Assembly: GCA_947476335.1 (NCBI GenBank)
Contig: CANJQH010000032.1
Location: 1-36,289, forward strand
DNA: 36,289 bases
Direction: 5' to 3'
Source of the DNA: Anaerolineae bacterium
GTDB lineage: Bacteria > Chloroflexota > Anaerolineae > J036 > Brachytrichaceae
Part shown: in pieces, positions 22,777 through 31,404 of the stretch
Layout: each line of letters opens with the position of its first letter
How positions within the stretch are numbered: position 1 is the stretch's first letter
Made by a program: the position numbers and the translations under genes
Notes under the pieces: generated by a model
What the model was told of the DNA's origin: nothing
What the model saw: the letters and a program-made list of their open reading frames with translations, nothing else
The model's database searches: none

Positions 22777-22958
22777 GGGTGCATTCGCCAAAAGGGGCAA
22801 ACTTTCGACCTCCGGCAATCAGCACTGATTGGAATCCTCGAAACGCGCTATCTCCCTCCCCCTTCGGGGGAGGGAGATAGCGCGTTTCGAGGGATTTACC
22901 AACGATGGGCCGCACGCGATGGCGGATGACCCAATCGCCCCTTTTGGCGAATGCACCC
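22777..22958 (+). mobile_element. Family C non-autonomous element with 8-bp target duplication
   Basis: This 182-bp element has terminal inverted repeats GGGTGCATTCGCCAAAAGGGG and its complement. Perfect direct repeats GTTTCACA flank it at 22769-22776 and 22959-22966. A long central hairpin (CCTCGAAACGCGCTATCTCC arm, TTCG tip) resembles the family A core. The right end lies 32 bases before the start of the membrane protein gene, next to its ribosome site. Confidence 0.9.
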
Positions 22959-22990
22959 GTTTCACACGGAGGAAGAAGAGGGGCGCTAAG

Positions 22991-23482
22991 ATGGTTGGCA
23001 TGACATCCGAATCGTTCGGCCATCTGTTTCGCACATTGCTTAAAGGCGCCACGCTCGGCGCACTGCTCGGTCCGACGCTGGCGATGGTCGCGCGCGCGTT
23101 TGTCGACATCATTGCCGTCACTTCGCAGGGTGGTGGAATGGACATCGCCAGCATCGTCGTCGGCTTTCCAGTTTTTCTGCTGTCCGCCATTCTCGAAGCG
23201 GGGCTGAACGGCGATCTGCTCGATTATCTGCTGCTCGGAGTCGGCACCGGCGCGGTCACCGCGGTTCTGGCGGTTGGGCTGCCTTCCATTGTGAAGCCTG
23301 TGCACTGCGCGGTCCTGTGCGCGATGCTGGCTGCCATCGCTGGCATCGCCAACGCGCTCGCCCCACAGAGCATTGTGGCGCCGATCGTCGCTGGCGCGGT
23401 GCTGCAGTGGATCCCGATCGTGCTCTACACTGCGATGGCAGCATGGCTGGGCTGGCACCTGCGCCGTGGCAGTGTGGCGTAA
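22991..23482 (+). CDS. Hypothetical multi-pass membrane protein
   Basis: This 163-residue protein has about four hydrophobic helices, including LGALLGPTLAMVARAFVDII, IVVGFPVFLLSAILEAGL, LLLGVGTGAVTAVLAVGL and AVLCAMLAAIAGIANALA, plus a C-terminal one (IVLYTAMAAWLGWHLRR). I do not recognise a family. The ATG at 22991 has GAGGGG 8 bases upstream; an ATG at 23000 is also possible. The frame extends upstream through the family C element to 22829, but those codons are repeat sequence. The C insertion directly upstream has probably displaced the native promoter. No neighbour suggests a function. Confidence 0.7.
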   Translation: MVGMTSESFGHLFRTLLKGATLGALLGPTLAMVARAFVDIIAVTSQGGGMDIASIVVGFPVFLLSAILEAGLNGDLLDYLLLGVGTGAVTAVLAVGLPSIVKPVHCAVLCAMLAAIAGIANALAPQSIVAPIVAGAVLQWIPIVLYTAMAAWLGWHLRRGSVA

Positions 23483-23509
23483 TTTCCATTCATGCAGACA
23501 ATACCCTAT

Positions 23510-23618
23510 ACAACGACTCAGGCCCAAATCAGCCATTTCTACAGAACACCCTATCCCACCTTTTTTTTGAGGTAAAAAAGCTTGTTTTGTGAAAAAATCA
23601 GCTGGCCTGAGCAATTTT
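23510..23618 (+). repeat. Degenerate family A element
   Basis: ACGACTCAGGCCCAAATCAG on the left and CAGCTGGCCTGAG on the right match the two family A arms, 109 bp end to end like the intact copies. The hairpin core has decayed to T- and A-rich sequence and no target duplication remains, so this is an old copy. The right end lies nine bases before the next gene start. Confidence 0.65.
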
Positions 23619-23627
23619 CCTAATATC

Positions 23628-24815
23628 ATGACCCAATCCAACGCCGAACAGATTCGCAACGAATTTTTTCTCACCCGTGAATGGCGCCTGTTGAACAACG
23701 GCTCATACGGCGCATGCCCGAAGCCAGTGTTTGAAGAATTTCAGCGCTGGCAGCTGGAAGTTGAAAAGCACCCGGGCACCTTCATCGGCCGCTGGCCCGA
23801 GTGGTTCGGGCAATCACGCGAAGCCCTTGGTGCGTATCTGCATTGCGACCCCAAGGACCTCGCCTACGTAACAAATGCCACGATGGGCGTCAACGTAGTG
23901 ACAAACTCACTGCGCTCATGGCTCAAGCCGGGCGATGAAGTGCTGACGACGAACCATGAGTATGGCGCGTGCAATCACGCATGGCTGTTTGCCTGCGGCA
24001 AGACGGGCGCAAAATACATCAACCATCCGATCGAACTGCCGATCACTTCCGATGATGATTTCGTCGAGAAGTTCTGGTCGGGCGTCACGCCGCGCACGCG
24101 CGTGATCTATCTGAGCCACACCACGTCGCCGACGGCACTGACGTTCCCATTGAAGGAACTTTTCCGCCGCGCGCGCGAGGCGGGAATTCTGACCGTCGTG
24201 GACGGTGCACATGTGCCCGGCCAGCGCGATCTTTTCCTCGACGATCTTGGTGCGGATTTTTACACTGGCAACTGCCACAAGTGGATGTGCGCACCAAAGG
24301 GCACAGCTTTTCTGCATGTGCGCAAAGACGTGCAGCACATGATCGAGCCGTTGATCGTCAGCCATGGCTGGCAGCCGGACAAAAAATCGGCGCAGCCGCT
24401 TTACGATTACGTCGAAATATTCGGCACGCGCGACATCTCCGCGTTCATGGCAGTGCCGGCAGCGATTGAATTCATGCGCAGCCACGACTGGGTGCAGGTG
24501 CGCGAACGCTGTCATTTGATGGGCATGGAGACGAAGCGCACCATCGAAAATTACTTCGGCACGCAATCGATCTGCCCGGATACGTTCGAATGGTTCAGCC
24601 AGCTGGTGCCGATCCGGCTGCCGGACAACACAGACATGGCGAAGCTCGGGCAGATCATGCGTGATCACTACAAAGTAGAGATGCCACTGATCACGTGGAA
24701 CAACTTCAAGATCGCGCGCTTGTCCGTGCAGATCTATACAACGCAGGACGAGCTCGACGCCTTCGTCGAAGGCGTCACCACACATCTGAATGCGTGCCTG
24801 ACCGCGACAGCGTAA
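23628..24815 (+). CDS. Aminotransferase class V-fold PLP enzyme (isopenicillin N epimerase-like)
   Basis: This 395-residue fold-type I PLP enzyme resembles the CefD (isopenicillin N epimerase) branch. Its N-terminus LLNNGSYGACPKPVFEEF and the GRWPEWF stretch are typical. Asp192 (VVDGAHVPGQ) should contact the pyridine nitrogen, and Lys218 in GNCHKWMCAPKG is the predicted Schiff-base lysine. Many such proteins are not epimerases of penicillins but act on other amino acids or as desulfurase-like enzymes, so the reaction is open. The ATG at 23628 is chosen because the upstream GTG at 23589 lies in the degenerate family A repeat. The next gene starts eight bases after its stop. Confidence 0.88.
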   Translation: MTQSNAEQIRNEFFLTREWRLLNNGSYGACPKPVFEEFQRWQLEVEKHPGTFIGRWPEWFGQSREALGAYLHCDPKDLAYVTNATMGVNVVTNSLRSWLKPGDEVLTTNHEYGACNHAWLFACGKTGAKYINHPIELPITSDDDFVEKFWSGVTPRTRVIYLSHTTSPTALTFPLKELFRRAREAGILTVVDGAHVPGQRDLFLDDLGADFYTGNCHKWMCAPKGTAFLHVRKDVQHMIEPLIVSHGWQPDKKSAQPLYDYVEIFGTRDISAFMAVPAAIEFMRSHDWVQVRERCHLMGMETKRTIENYFGTQSICPDTFEWFSQLVPIRLPDNTDMAKLGQIMRDHYKVEMPLITWNNFKIARLSVQIYTTQDELDAFVEGVTTHLNACLTATA

Positions 24816-24823
24816 ATCGATCG

Positions 24824-25519
24824 ATGCAACAAAAATCTCTTTTCTCGCGCGTCGTGCCGCCAGCGGTGGCGCTGCTGATGCTGGTGTTCGTCGTGCGCTT
24901 TCTCAGCGCACCGGTCGAAACCACAAAATGGATCGGCGCGCCGTTCCTGATCATGCCGCAGCTGCTTGGGCTGACGCCCGTCGTGAGCAGCAGCGCCGTG
25001 CAAACGATTACGCTGCGTGAGGCGTCCCCCGTGCTGGAAGTGACGCAGCCGGGACAGTACGCGTTGTACGCTGCCGACGAGACGATGCAGCTGCGTGCCA
25101 ACGCAATGTCGGACATGAACACAGCGTGGGTTCGCATGCGCCCCGCAGGTGCCGATGCATCTGCGACGATCACCGGCATCGTGGTGACACGCGGTGCGGC
25201 GATCTACGACCCGATCGCTATCGCAGGGCGGCCAACAATGAGTTTCCTGATCGAAAAACCTGGCCGCTACGAGTTGATCTATGGGCGCCAGGGCGGTGTG
25301 TTGTATTTCGCAGAGGATCCGGTCACCGGCTACGAAGGCGTCATACGCTCCGCGATCCTGGTGCAACTGCTGCTGATCGGCGGCCTCATGCTGCTGATTT
25401 CGTTGCCGCGCATCCGCCAGCAACGCGCAGACGCGCGCATCGCCGCCGAGGAACTGAAACGCAAACGCGCTGAGGCGGCAGAGTTCGTGCGAAGAAATGC
25501 AGGAGAAGGCAGCAAATAA
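24824..25519 (+). CDS. Hypothetical membrane-anchored protein with two transmembrane helices
   Basis: This 231-residue protein has an N-terminal helix (VVPPAVALLMLVFVVRFL, about residues 10-27) and an extracytoplasmic domain of about 145 residues rich in beta strands. A second helix follows (AILVQLLLIGGLMLLISL, about 177-194), then a charged cytoplasmic helix (ADARIAAEELKRKRAEAAEF) with coiled-coil character. No family was recognised. It follows the PLP enzyme by eight bases and is probably cotranscribed, but no functional link is evident. The long frame starting at 24695 overlaps the PLP gene and is rejected. Confidence 0.78.
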   Translation: MQQKSLFSRVVPPAVALLMLVFVVRFLSAPVETTKWIGAPFLIMPQLLGLTPVVSSSAVQTITLREASPVLEVTQPGQYALYAADETMQLRANAMSDMNTAWVRMRPAGADASATITGIVVTRGAAIYDPIAIAGRPTMSFLIEKPGRYELIYGRQGGVLYFAEDPVTGYEGVIRSAILVQLLLIGGLMLLISLPRIRQQRADARIAAEELKRKRAEAAEFVRRNAGEGSK

Positions 25520-25540
25520 ATGATCAAGGGTAGAAGATAG

Positions 25541-25690
25541 TAGGAAGTAGTAGGCAGGTAGTAGAAAGTAGTGGGCAGAGATTGAAAAAATCGCTGTATG
25601 GTGCAATTGCTTTCCACCCTCTATTTTTTATTTCCCACTATTCCCTCATCTATATCCCTCATCTATTCCCTCATCTATTCCCTCATTTGC
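25541..25690. repeat. Low-complexity spacer with short direct repeats
   Basis: Variants of AGTAGTAGGNAGTAG fill 25541-25575, and TTCCCTCATCTA-like units (four or so copies) fill 25639-25686. No gene is seen in the 25520-25742 gap. It leads into an AT-rich stretch before the cupredoxin-like gene. Confidence 0.7.
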
Positions 25691-25742
25691 AATACAATCT
25701 CGAATATCTCTTCCGAATTCGAAAGAGCAGCAGGAGAATATT

Positions 25743-26249
25743 ATGACCCAGCAACCATCCCGGAGAACATTTTTGCGCCTGTTCGGCCTTGCCGCCGGAA
25801 TGCTGGCTGTCGCAGCTTGTGGCGGCGCCGCTGAACCCAGTGGCCCTCCCACAGCTACGCCGCCCCCTGCAGGATCAGGGGGTGCAGTGACGCTGACGAT
25901 TGATAGCATCCCAGCAGGCTCGCGCTTCAGCACAGAGAAGCTTGAAGCGCCCGGCGGTTCGAAGATCACACTGACCTTCTCGAACAAGTCTGAAGCATCC
26001 AAACTCTACAATTGGGTGCTGGTGAAGCCGAAGTCGATCCTGCGTGTAGCCAATCGCGGCCTGGAGGCCGGCGAAGGGGCGGGGTACCTGCAGGCAGGCG
26101 ACCCAGACGTAATCGTGGCTACGAAACTCATCAAGGGCGGCGAAAGCGATACGATTGTCTTTGATGCGCCGGCGCCCGGTGTATATCCGTTCCTCACAAC
26201 AAGCCCAGGCATGCAAGCCATCATGAAAGGCGAGCTGACGATCAAGTAG
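25743..26249 (+). CDS. Auracyanin-like cupredoxin-fold lipoprotein lacking most copper ligands
   Basis: This 168-residue protein has a twin-arginine signal (SRRTFLRLF, residues 6-14) and a lipobox ending at Cys26 (LAVAACGG). A Pro-rich linker leads to a cupredoxin domain like Chloroflexota auracyanin, the small blue copper electron carrier. Compared from memory with that family, the first His is Tyr89 (KLYNWVLV), the Cys is Thr152 and the second His is Met157 (FLTTSPGM), while Met161 is kept. A type-1 copper site therefore seems absent. AGGAG at 25730-25734 supports the ATG at 25743. It may bind a different metal, or none and act structurally. Confidence 0.82.
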   Translation: MTQQPSRRTFLRLFGLAAGMLAVAACGGAAEPSGPPTATPPPAGSGGAVTLTIDSIPAGSRFSTEKLEAPGGSKITLTFSNKSEASKLYNWVLVKPKSILRVANRGLEAGEGAGYLQAGDPDVIVATKLIKGGESDTIVFDAPAPGVYPFLTTSPGMQAIMKGELTIK

Positions 26250-26262
26250 TCGCAAACAACAA

Positions 26263-26292
26263 ATGGTGGATGGTGCAAGCACCATCCACCAT
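26263..26292. terminator. Perfect hairpin between convergent genes
   Basis: ATGGTGGATGGTGC and GCACCATCCACCAT are perfect 14-bp arms separated by two bases, 14 bases after the cupredoxin-like gene. No long T-run follows on either strand, so it may act as a bidirectional stop or RNA-stability stem. Confidence 0.6.
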
Positions 26293-26396
26293 GGATTACC
26301 CGCTTTTACTACCGGGAGTGACTAAATCCGAGTAGATTACCCGAAGAGCAGCAGGTGATGCCGTCCCCTATTAGCCGCTATTTTCCGTCCACTCAC

Positions 26397-27308
26397 TCAT
26401 ACTCGATCCGAGCTCGGGTCGAGCGCATCACGCAGCGCATCGCCGAGGAAGGCGAAGCCAAGCACGAGCACGGCAAGAAACACTGTCGGCCATATCAGCA
26501 GGTAGTGATAACTGGGGTTTGACACGTACTGGCCGGCCTTGCCGACCATTTTTCCCCAGCTGGGAATAGGCTCATTGATGCCGTAGCCGAGAAAGCTCAG
26601 ACCGGCTTCGGCGGTGATAAAGCCGGGCACGCCAAAGCTGATGGCGACGATAAGCGGGTTGATGATGTTCGGCAGCACATGACGCAGTGCGACGAATGCC
26701 GTGTTCGCGCCGAGACTGTGCGAAGCCGTAACGAAGTCACGTTCTTTGTACGACATCACCTGCGCACGCACCAGACGCACCATACCCGGCCACGCAAGCA
26801 CCGCGATAACAAACGTCACCTGCGACACACCATTGCCGAGCAGCGTCATTAACAGAATTTGAAAGAGCAGTCCTGGCAGCGAACCAACGAGCTCGATTAG
26901 ACGATTGATGACAAAGTCGACCCAGCCGCCATACCAGCCGGCCAAGAATCCGAGCAAAACTCCGACCACCAGCGATACAACTTGCGCCGTACTGGCGACA
27001 ATGAAGCTCGTGCGTGCACCATAGATCAGACGGCTAAACAAGTCACGGCCGAGGTCGTCGGTGCCCAGGATGTGCCCAGCGCTGACGCCGGGTTGGCGCG
27101 TCACATTCGCCAGGTTGGTTTTGTCGTAAGTAAACGGCGCGATCCAATTGGCGAACAAGCTGATAACCAAGAAGGCAAAAACGATAAACAGTCCGACGAA
27201 TCCCATCTTGTTGCGGCGAAAGCGACGCCACGCCAACTGAAAAGGCGTCAGAATCTTGAACTGCGGCACAGCCGCCGCCGCCTGGGGTTTAAGAGGAAGA
27301 GTAGCCAC
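26397..27308 (-). CDS. ABC transporter permease, DppC/OppC type
   Basis: This 303-residue inner-membrane permease has an N-terminal cytoplasmic arm (FQLAWRRFRRNKMGFVG) and helices typical of the peptide/nickel family. Its EAA-like cytoplasmic loop reads SHSLGANTAFVALRHVLPN, and a C-terminal signature follows, EAGLSFLGYGINEPIPSWGK. The start is GTG at 27308, immediately after the TAA of the upstream permease gene, with GGGAGGG nearby as ribosome site. It should pair with the DppB-type permease to form the channel. The ATPase subunits are not in the window. Confidence 0.93.
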   Translation of the reverse strand: MATLPLKPQAAAAVPQFKILTPFQLAWRRFRRNKMGFVGLFIVFAFLVISLFANWIAPFTYDKTNLANVTRQPGVSAGHILGTDDLGRDLFSRLIYGARTSFIVASTAQVVSLVVGVLLGFLAGWYGGWVDFVINRLIELVGSLPGLLFQILLMTLLGNGVSQVTFVIAVLAWPGMVRLVRAQVMSYKERDFVTASHSLGANTAFVALRHVLPNIINPLIVAISFGVPGFITAEAGLSFLGYGINEPIPSWGKMVGKAGQYVSNPSYHYLLIWPTVFLAVLVLGFAFLGDALRDALDPSSDRV

Positions 27309-28256
27309 TTACTTACGCCCTCCCCCGGCCCGCACACGCGGGTCGATCAGTGAGTAGGACAAGTCCGACAACAGATACGTCACCGACAAAATCGCAGAGC
27401 CGACAAGGGTGACAGCCATCAGCAACGGATAGTCGCGGCTGAACACGCTATCCAGAAAGAATTTGCCGATGCCAGGAATGACAAAAGCAATCTCGATCAG
27501 AGCCGAACCTGTGAAAGCGTTGGCCAGCGTGGGGCCAAACAACGTCACAATCGGGATCATCATGTTGCGCATGGCATGTTTCATGACGACTTTGCTGTAC
27601 ACGAGGCCCTTTGCGCGAGCCGTGCGAATATATTCCTGCCCCATCACATCGAGCATACCGGAACGCACATAGCGGGCCAGTGAGCCGACGGTCGGAAAGC
27701 CAAACAGGAAGACCGGCATGATGAGGAACTGCCACTTCTGTTGCAACAGATCGCGGCCGCTGCCCCATGGCAGCCATTTGAGCTGCACCGAGAAAATCAG
27801 GATCGCGACAAAAATCAGCGCAATCTGCGGCATCGTCACACCCACGAGCGAAACCGTGGTAATCGTGCGGTCAATCCAACTGTTGCGTTTTAATGCAGCG
27901 ATTACTCCGACGATGGCTCCAACAGGGAAGCTCCATAAAACGGACAAACCTCCCAGGATCAAGCTGTTGATCCAGTAGCGCTGGAACAGCGTAGTGATCG
28001 ACTGAGTAGGAAACTGGTAGGAAATGCCGAAGTCACCTTGTACGGCATTCTTCACATAATTCCACCAAATCACATAAAACGGCTTATCGAGGCCGTATTT
28101 GGCACGGATGTTGGCCTTGGCTTCCTTGGAAAGCGGCTGATTCGTTTCGTCGAACGGCCCACCGGGCGTTTGCCACATGATCCAAAAGGAAAGCAGGGAA
28201 ACGAGCAGTAGATTGACGAGGATCTCCAGCAGTCGGCGAATCGTGTATGACGCCAT
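27309..28256 (-). CDS. ABC transporter permease, DppB/OppB type
   Basis: This 315-residue permease has the family N-terminus YTIRRLLEILVNLLLVSLLS followed by a periplasmic loop (PGGPFDETNQPLSKEAKANI). The EAA-like loop is YIRTARAKGLVYSKVVMKHA with RNMMIPIVT. It forms the importer channel with the next gene, which starts at the base after its stop codon. A 167-bp gap holding a terminator separates it from the binding-protein gene upstream, so the permeases are probably made at a lower level by readthrough. Confidence 0.93.
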   Translation of the reverse strand: MASYTIRRLLEILVNLLLVSLLSFWIMWQTPGGPFDETNQPLSKEAKANIRAKYGLDKPFYVIWWNYVKNAVQGDFGISYQFPTQSITTLFQRYWINSLILGGLSVLWSFPVGAIVGVIAALKRNSWIDRTITTVSLVGVTMPQIALIFVAILIFSVQLKWLPWGSGRDLLQQKWQFLIMPVFLFGFPTVGSLARYVRSGMLDVMGQEYIRTARAKGLVYSKVVMKHAMRNMMIPIVTLFGPTLANAFTGSALIEIAFVIPGIGKFFLDSVFSRDYPLLMAVTLVGSAILSVTYLLSDLSYSLIDPRVRAGGGRK

Positions 28257-28351
28257 TAAGGTTCACGCAATCTCAGCGAAATCGATTCGTTGCGCCTATT
28301 CCTCGACCCACAAGTGGTGAGGATCGACAGAGATCGTTTCGCCAAAAGCTA

Positions 28352-28401
28352 TAAAAATCATGCGGCATGCACCCGAGGTCACCCCGGTTGCATACCGCAT
28401 G
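28352..28401 (-). terminator. Hairpin terminator downstream of the binding-protein gene
   Basis: On the minus strand, CATGCGGTATGCA pairs with TGCATGCCGCATG with one wobble pair around a GC-rich internal loop, and ATTTTTATAG follows. It lies 23 bases after the binding-protein stop, suiting partial termination between a highly expressed binding protein and its permeases. Confidence 0.72.
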
Positions 28402-28423
28402 CAAAACGACACGCTACGGCGAT

Positions 28424-30325
28424 TTACGGAATCGACGGGCGGAGCGTCTCCACTTCCTTGCCGATGTAAATCGTCTCGGGAGCGGTGCTGATCATCGAGA
28501 AGCCCGGCCACGTGATACCGACGGCGGTGTTCACCTTGCCCGGCTCCATGAACGAACCCTTCAGATACGGCTTGTACAGAGCAACGTTGGTGCGGTGCAC
28601 GGCCCAAATGAACGCTGCGTCCTCAACCATCAGCTCTTCAGCCTGCTGGTAGATCTTCGTGCGCTCCTCGATGTTGGTCATCGGGCCCGCCTTCGCGAGC
28701 AGGTCGTCGTATTCCTTGTTGTTCCAAGTGTGGCGGCCGCCGCTCTTCAGCACGGTCAGCATGTTTGACGGATCAAGGTAGTCCATGCCGTAGTCGATGC
28801 GACCAAAGTCGATCGTGTCCTTGGCAGCCTGATCGCCGTCCTTGGCCAGCAGCTTCGCCATGAAGTCTTTCTGCACGACTGCCTGAATTTCGACTTCGAT
28901 GCCGAGGTTCTGCTTGATCGCGTCCGCGAACGCCTGGCACATGCCCATGCGCAGCGCGTCAGTGGCCTCGCCGCGGTTCGTCAGCGTCAGCTTGCCGATC
29001 TTGGCCGCATCCAGGCCGGATTCGGTGAACAGCTGCTTGGCGAGCTCAGGGTTGTACTCCTGATACTTCTTGTAAGCCTCGCCGTTGGCAGCCGGGTAAC
29101 CGGGGGCCAGCATCGAGTAGGCCGGGCGACCAAGCACCGGCTTGATGACCGACTTGATGATTGAGTCACGGTCGAGCAGGTGCGCAATCGCCTGGCGGAA
29201 CTTCTTGTTGCTGAACGGTTCTTTGCGGGTATCAAAGAAGAAGTAGTCCGTGCGGAAGTCGCCCGGATCCGTCGCGGCCTGCGCGCTCAGCGTCTCGTCG
29301 TTGAGCACAGTCTCCAGCTCGGCCGAGTTGCTCGGCGTGGCGCTGTCGATCGTACCCGCCTGATACGCCTGGAAAGCGTTCGGGAACGGCACGAAGATCA
29401 CGCGCTCGAGGAACGGCATGATTGACTTGCCGGCCTTCGTGTTGATCTTCGCTTCCATGCGCGTCGGAGTCCACTCAGACACGATGAACGGGCCAGACGA
29501 AACGGCCGTCTTCGGGTCCGTGTTGTAGGCCGGGCCATGAGCGGCGAGTGCCTTGCCGTTCAGCGGCATGTAGAAGCCGAACAGGCTCGGCAGATAGGGG
29601 GTGGGCTCGCTGGTCTTGATGATCAGCTCGTAATCGTTCGCACCCTTGGTCACGCCGAGGTCTTCGAGCTTGGCCTTGCCACCGACGACTTCGTCGAAGT
29701 TCAGGATGTTGCCCGAGCCCTTGCTGTAGTACCACGTGAAGTCGTAACCCGTCTTCGGGTCCGCCATGTGGCGCGCAGTCGTGACGAAGTCATCGGCATT
29801 GAGGTTGCCGCTGCCATCCGACCACGGGAAGCCGTCGTCGAGCACGAACGTCCAGGTCACGCCATCTTCACCGACCGACCAGCTCTTGGCGCCGCCGGGA
29901 GACGTAATCCAGTCCTTGTTCAAGCGCGTGAGCGGCACACCGTACATGTCGCCCAGACCGGAGCGGTTGTACACGCTGGCGCTGATATCTGCGAACGTGC
30001 CCGGGTCGCCCTTGCCGGCGCCAACCCAAATCTGCATCTCAGCAGGAGCAGCATCAGCGGGGAGTTCCTTGCCGCCGCTGTTAATGTTCGCCTTGGGGGC
30101 CTCGGTCGCCTTGGGGGCCTCGGTCGCTGCAGGGGCCTCGGTCGCTGCAGGGGCCTCGGTCGCCTTAACTTCAGCCTTGGGGGCCTCGGTCGCCTTGACT
30201 TCAGCCTTGGGGGCCTCGGTCGGCTTTGCCGCTGCACCACAGGCTGCCAGCAGCGCGCTGCCGGCTCCAATTCCTGCAATCTGCAGGATTTGGCGTCGAG
30301 AAAGTGTCTTCTTGGTGAGTTCCAT
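28424..30325 (-). CDS. Peptide-type ABC transporter substrate-binding lipoprotein
   Basis: This 633-residue family 5 solute-binding protein has an SRRQILQ twin-arginine-like signal and a lipobox ending at Cys29 (GSALLAACG), so it is probably lipid-anchored outside the membrane. A linker of repeated (A)TEAPKAEVKATEAP units covers about residues 34-80, then the SBP_bac_5 domain follows (YGVPLTRLNKDW, FVLDDGFPWSDG, FRQAIAHLLDRDSI). GGAGG lies six bases before the ATG at 30325. Two permease genes follow. Oligopeptide or another small ligand is likely. The repeated linker DNA (30090-30230) may change length by slippage. Confidence 0.93.
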   Translation of the reverse strand: MELTKKTLSRRQILQIAGIGAGSALLAACGAAAKPTEAPKAEVKATEAPKAEVKATEAPAATEAPAATEAPKATEAPKANINSGGKELPADAAPAEMQIWVGAGKGDPGTFADISASVYNRSGLGDMYGVPLTRLNKDWITSPGGAKSWSVGEDGVTWTFVLDDGFPWSDGSGNLNADDFVTTARHMADPKTGYDFTWYYSKGSGNILNFDEVVGGKAKLEDLGVTKGANDYELIIKTSEPTPYLPSLFGFYMPLNGKALAAHGPAYNTDPKTAVSSGPFIVSEWTPTRMEAKINTKAGKSIMPFLERVIFVPFPNAFQAYQAGTIDSATPSNSAELETVLNDETLSAQAATDPGDFRTDYFFFDTRKEPFSNKKFRQAIAHLLDRDSIIKSVIKPVLGRPAYSMLAPGYPAANGEAYKKYQEYNPELAKQLFTESGLDAAKIGKLTLTNRGEATDALRMGMCQAFADAIKQNLGIEVEIQAVVQKDFMAKLLAKDGDQAAKDTIDFGRIDYGMDYLDPSNMLTVLKSGGRHTWNNKEYDDLLAKAGPMTNIEERTKIYQQAEELMVEDAAFIWAVHRTNVALYKPYLKGSFMEPGKVNTAVGITWPGFSMISTAPETIYIGKEVETLRPSIP

Positions 30326-30459
30326 TCAATCCTCCACTTGCTCCCACTTCCGGGAGTTGCACAACTAATCGAGGCTCCGTCTTCGGATCAACGATGTGTG
30401 CTGGTGTACTACACAATTCAAAAATCCGCAACTTGCCCACAAGCAATATCAGCTGATTG

Positions 30460-31344
30460 TCATCTTGACAACACCGATTCTGAAGCAGCGACATGCCACA
30501 AACCCTGCTCGAGTAAGCCGACGATGATTTCACCATCATCACCGATGGCGATCGACAACATGCCCTCCGGCAAGCCATCGAACCATTCGAGCGTCTGCCC
30601 ATGGTCGTTGCTGCGCGCCACCCGCCCCGGCACAGCAATAGCCAGCCACGTCGACTCGCTCGACGACGCCAGCGACAGCACGGGCGCATCCGCAAATTCG
30701 GGGATGGCCTCCCATGTTGCACCGTCGTCGCTGCGCCACAAGCCGCTCGCAGTCCCAACGAAAATCGAGCGCATCGTCAGCGCGATGCTCGTCGTCGGCA
30801 ATACCTCGTCCGGCAAACCCAAGCGCTCCCACTGGCTGCCAGCCTTATAGCCGCGATATGCCCCACCTTCAAACGCAGCGAAGATGTTGTAGTCTTCCTG
30901 AAAAGCAGGCGACGCCGCCAGCGCCACCACCGCAAGGTCCGTCAGCCCAAGATTGCATGGCGTCCACGTCTGGCCGGCATCCATCGTGCGCAGCAGGCCC
31001 TTGTCAAGGGTGGTGGCAAAGGCAATACCGATGGTGCGAAACGCCTTTGTGATACACAGCTGCATGATTGGCGGCGCGCCTTCCGGCAACTTCATCGCTT
31101 CCCATGCCTGCCCGTCGCGACTGCGCGCGATGCCGTCGGCCGCACCGACAAATACGCCGCGCGTCGTGTGCACTGCAGTCGTAATGTGCACGCCAGTCAG
31201 CCGATCGGCCACCTGCGTCAATTCACCTTCGAACAGCCGCCATAAGCCCTCGTTGGTGCCGAGCAACCAGTCCTGCAGCAGGCCGCGCGACACCGAATAA
31301 ATCGTGGTCGGCTCTGCGGATATTTGCATCATCGTCGTCATCAT
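30460..31344 (-). CDS. BNR/Asp-box repeat beta-propeller protein
   Basis: This 294-residue protein has several Asp-box motifs: SRDGQAWE, TMDAGQTWTP, SDDGATWEA and SNDHGQTLEW. These mark blades of a sialidase- or YCF48-like propeller. No signal peptide or sialidase catalytic residues are evident, so it is more likely a binding or scaffold protein, or a secreted one with an unseen signal. Five methionines lie in the first six residues (ATG ATG ACG ACG ATG ATG), so the true start is uncertain and no ribosome site is visible. The binding-protein gene follows 134 bases downstream on the same strand. Function is unknown. Confidence 0.78.
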   Translation of the reverse strand: MMTTMMQISAEPTTIYSVSRGLLQDWLLGTNEGLWRLFEGELTQVADRLTGVHITTAVHTTRGVFVGAADGIARSRDGQAWEAMKLPEGAPPIMQLCITKAFRTIGIAFATTLDKGLLRTMDAGQTWTPCNLGLTDLAVVALAASPAFQEDYNIFAAFEGGAYRGYKAGSQWERLGLPDEVLPTTSIALTMRSIFVGTASGLWRSDDGATWEAIPEFADAPVLSLASSSESTWLAIAVPGRVARSNDHGQTLEWFDGLPEGMLSIAIGDDGEIIVGLLEQGLWHVAASESVLSR

Positions 31345-31404
31345 AAGGAGGCCGAGTGTACCCCGCGTGCATAATCTTCATCTCCATCGCACAATAAGCC
31401 GCAT

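Noticed and set aside
29537-30850. 437-codon plus-strand frame with Gly/Leu repeats
   Set aside because: The repeats are the antisense of the Ala/Pro/Glu linker of the binding lipoprotein.
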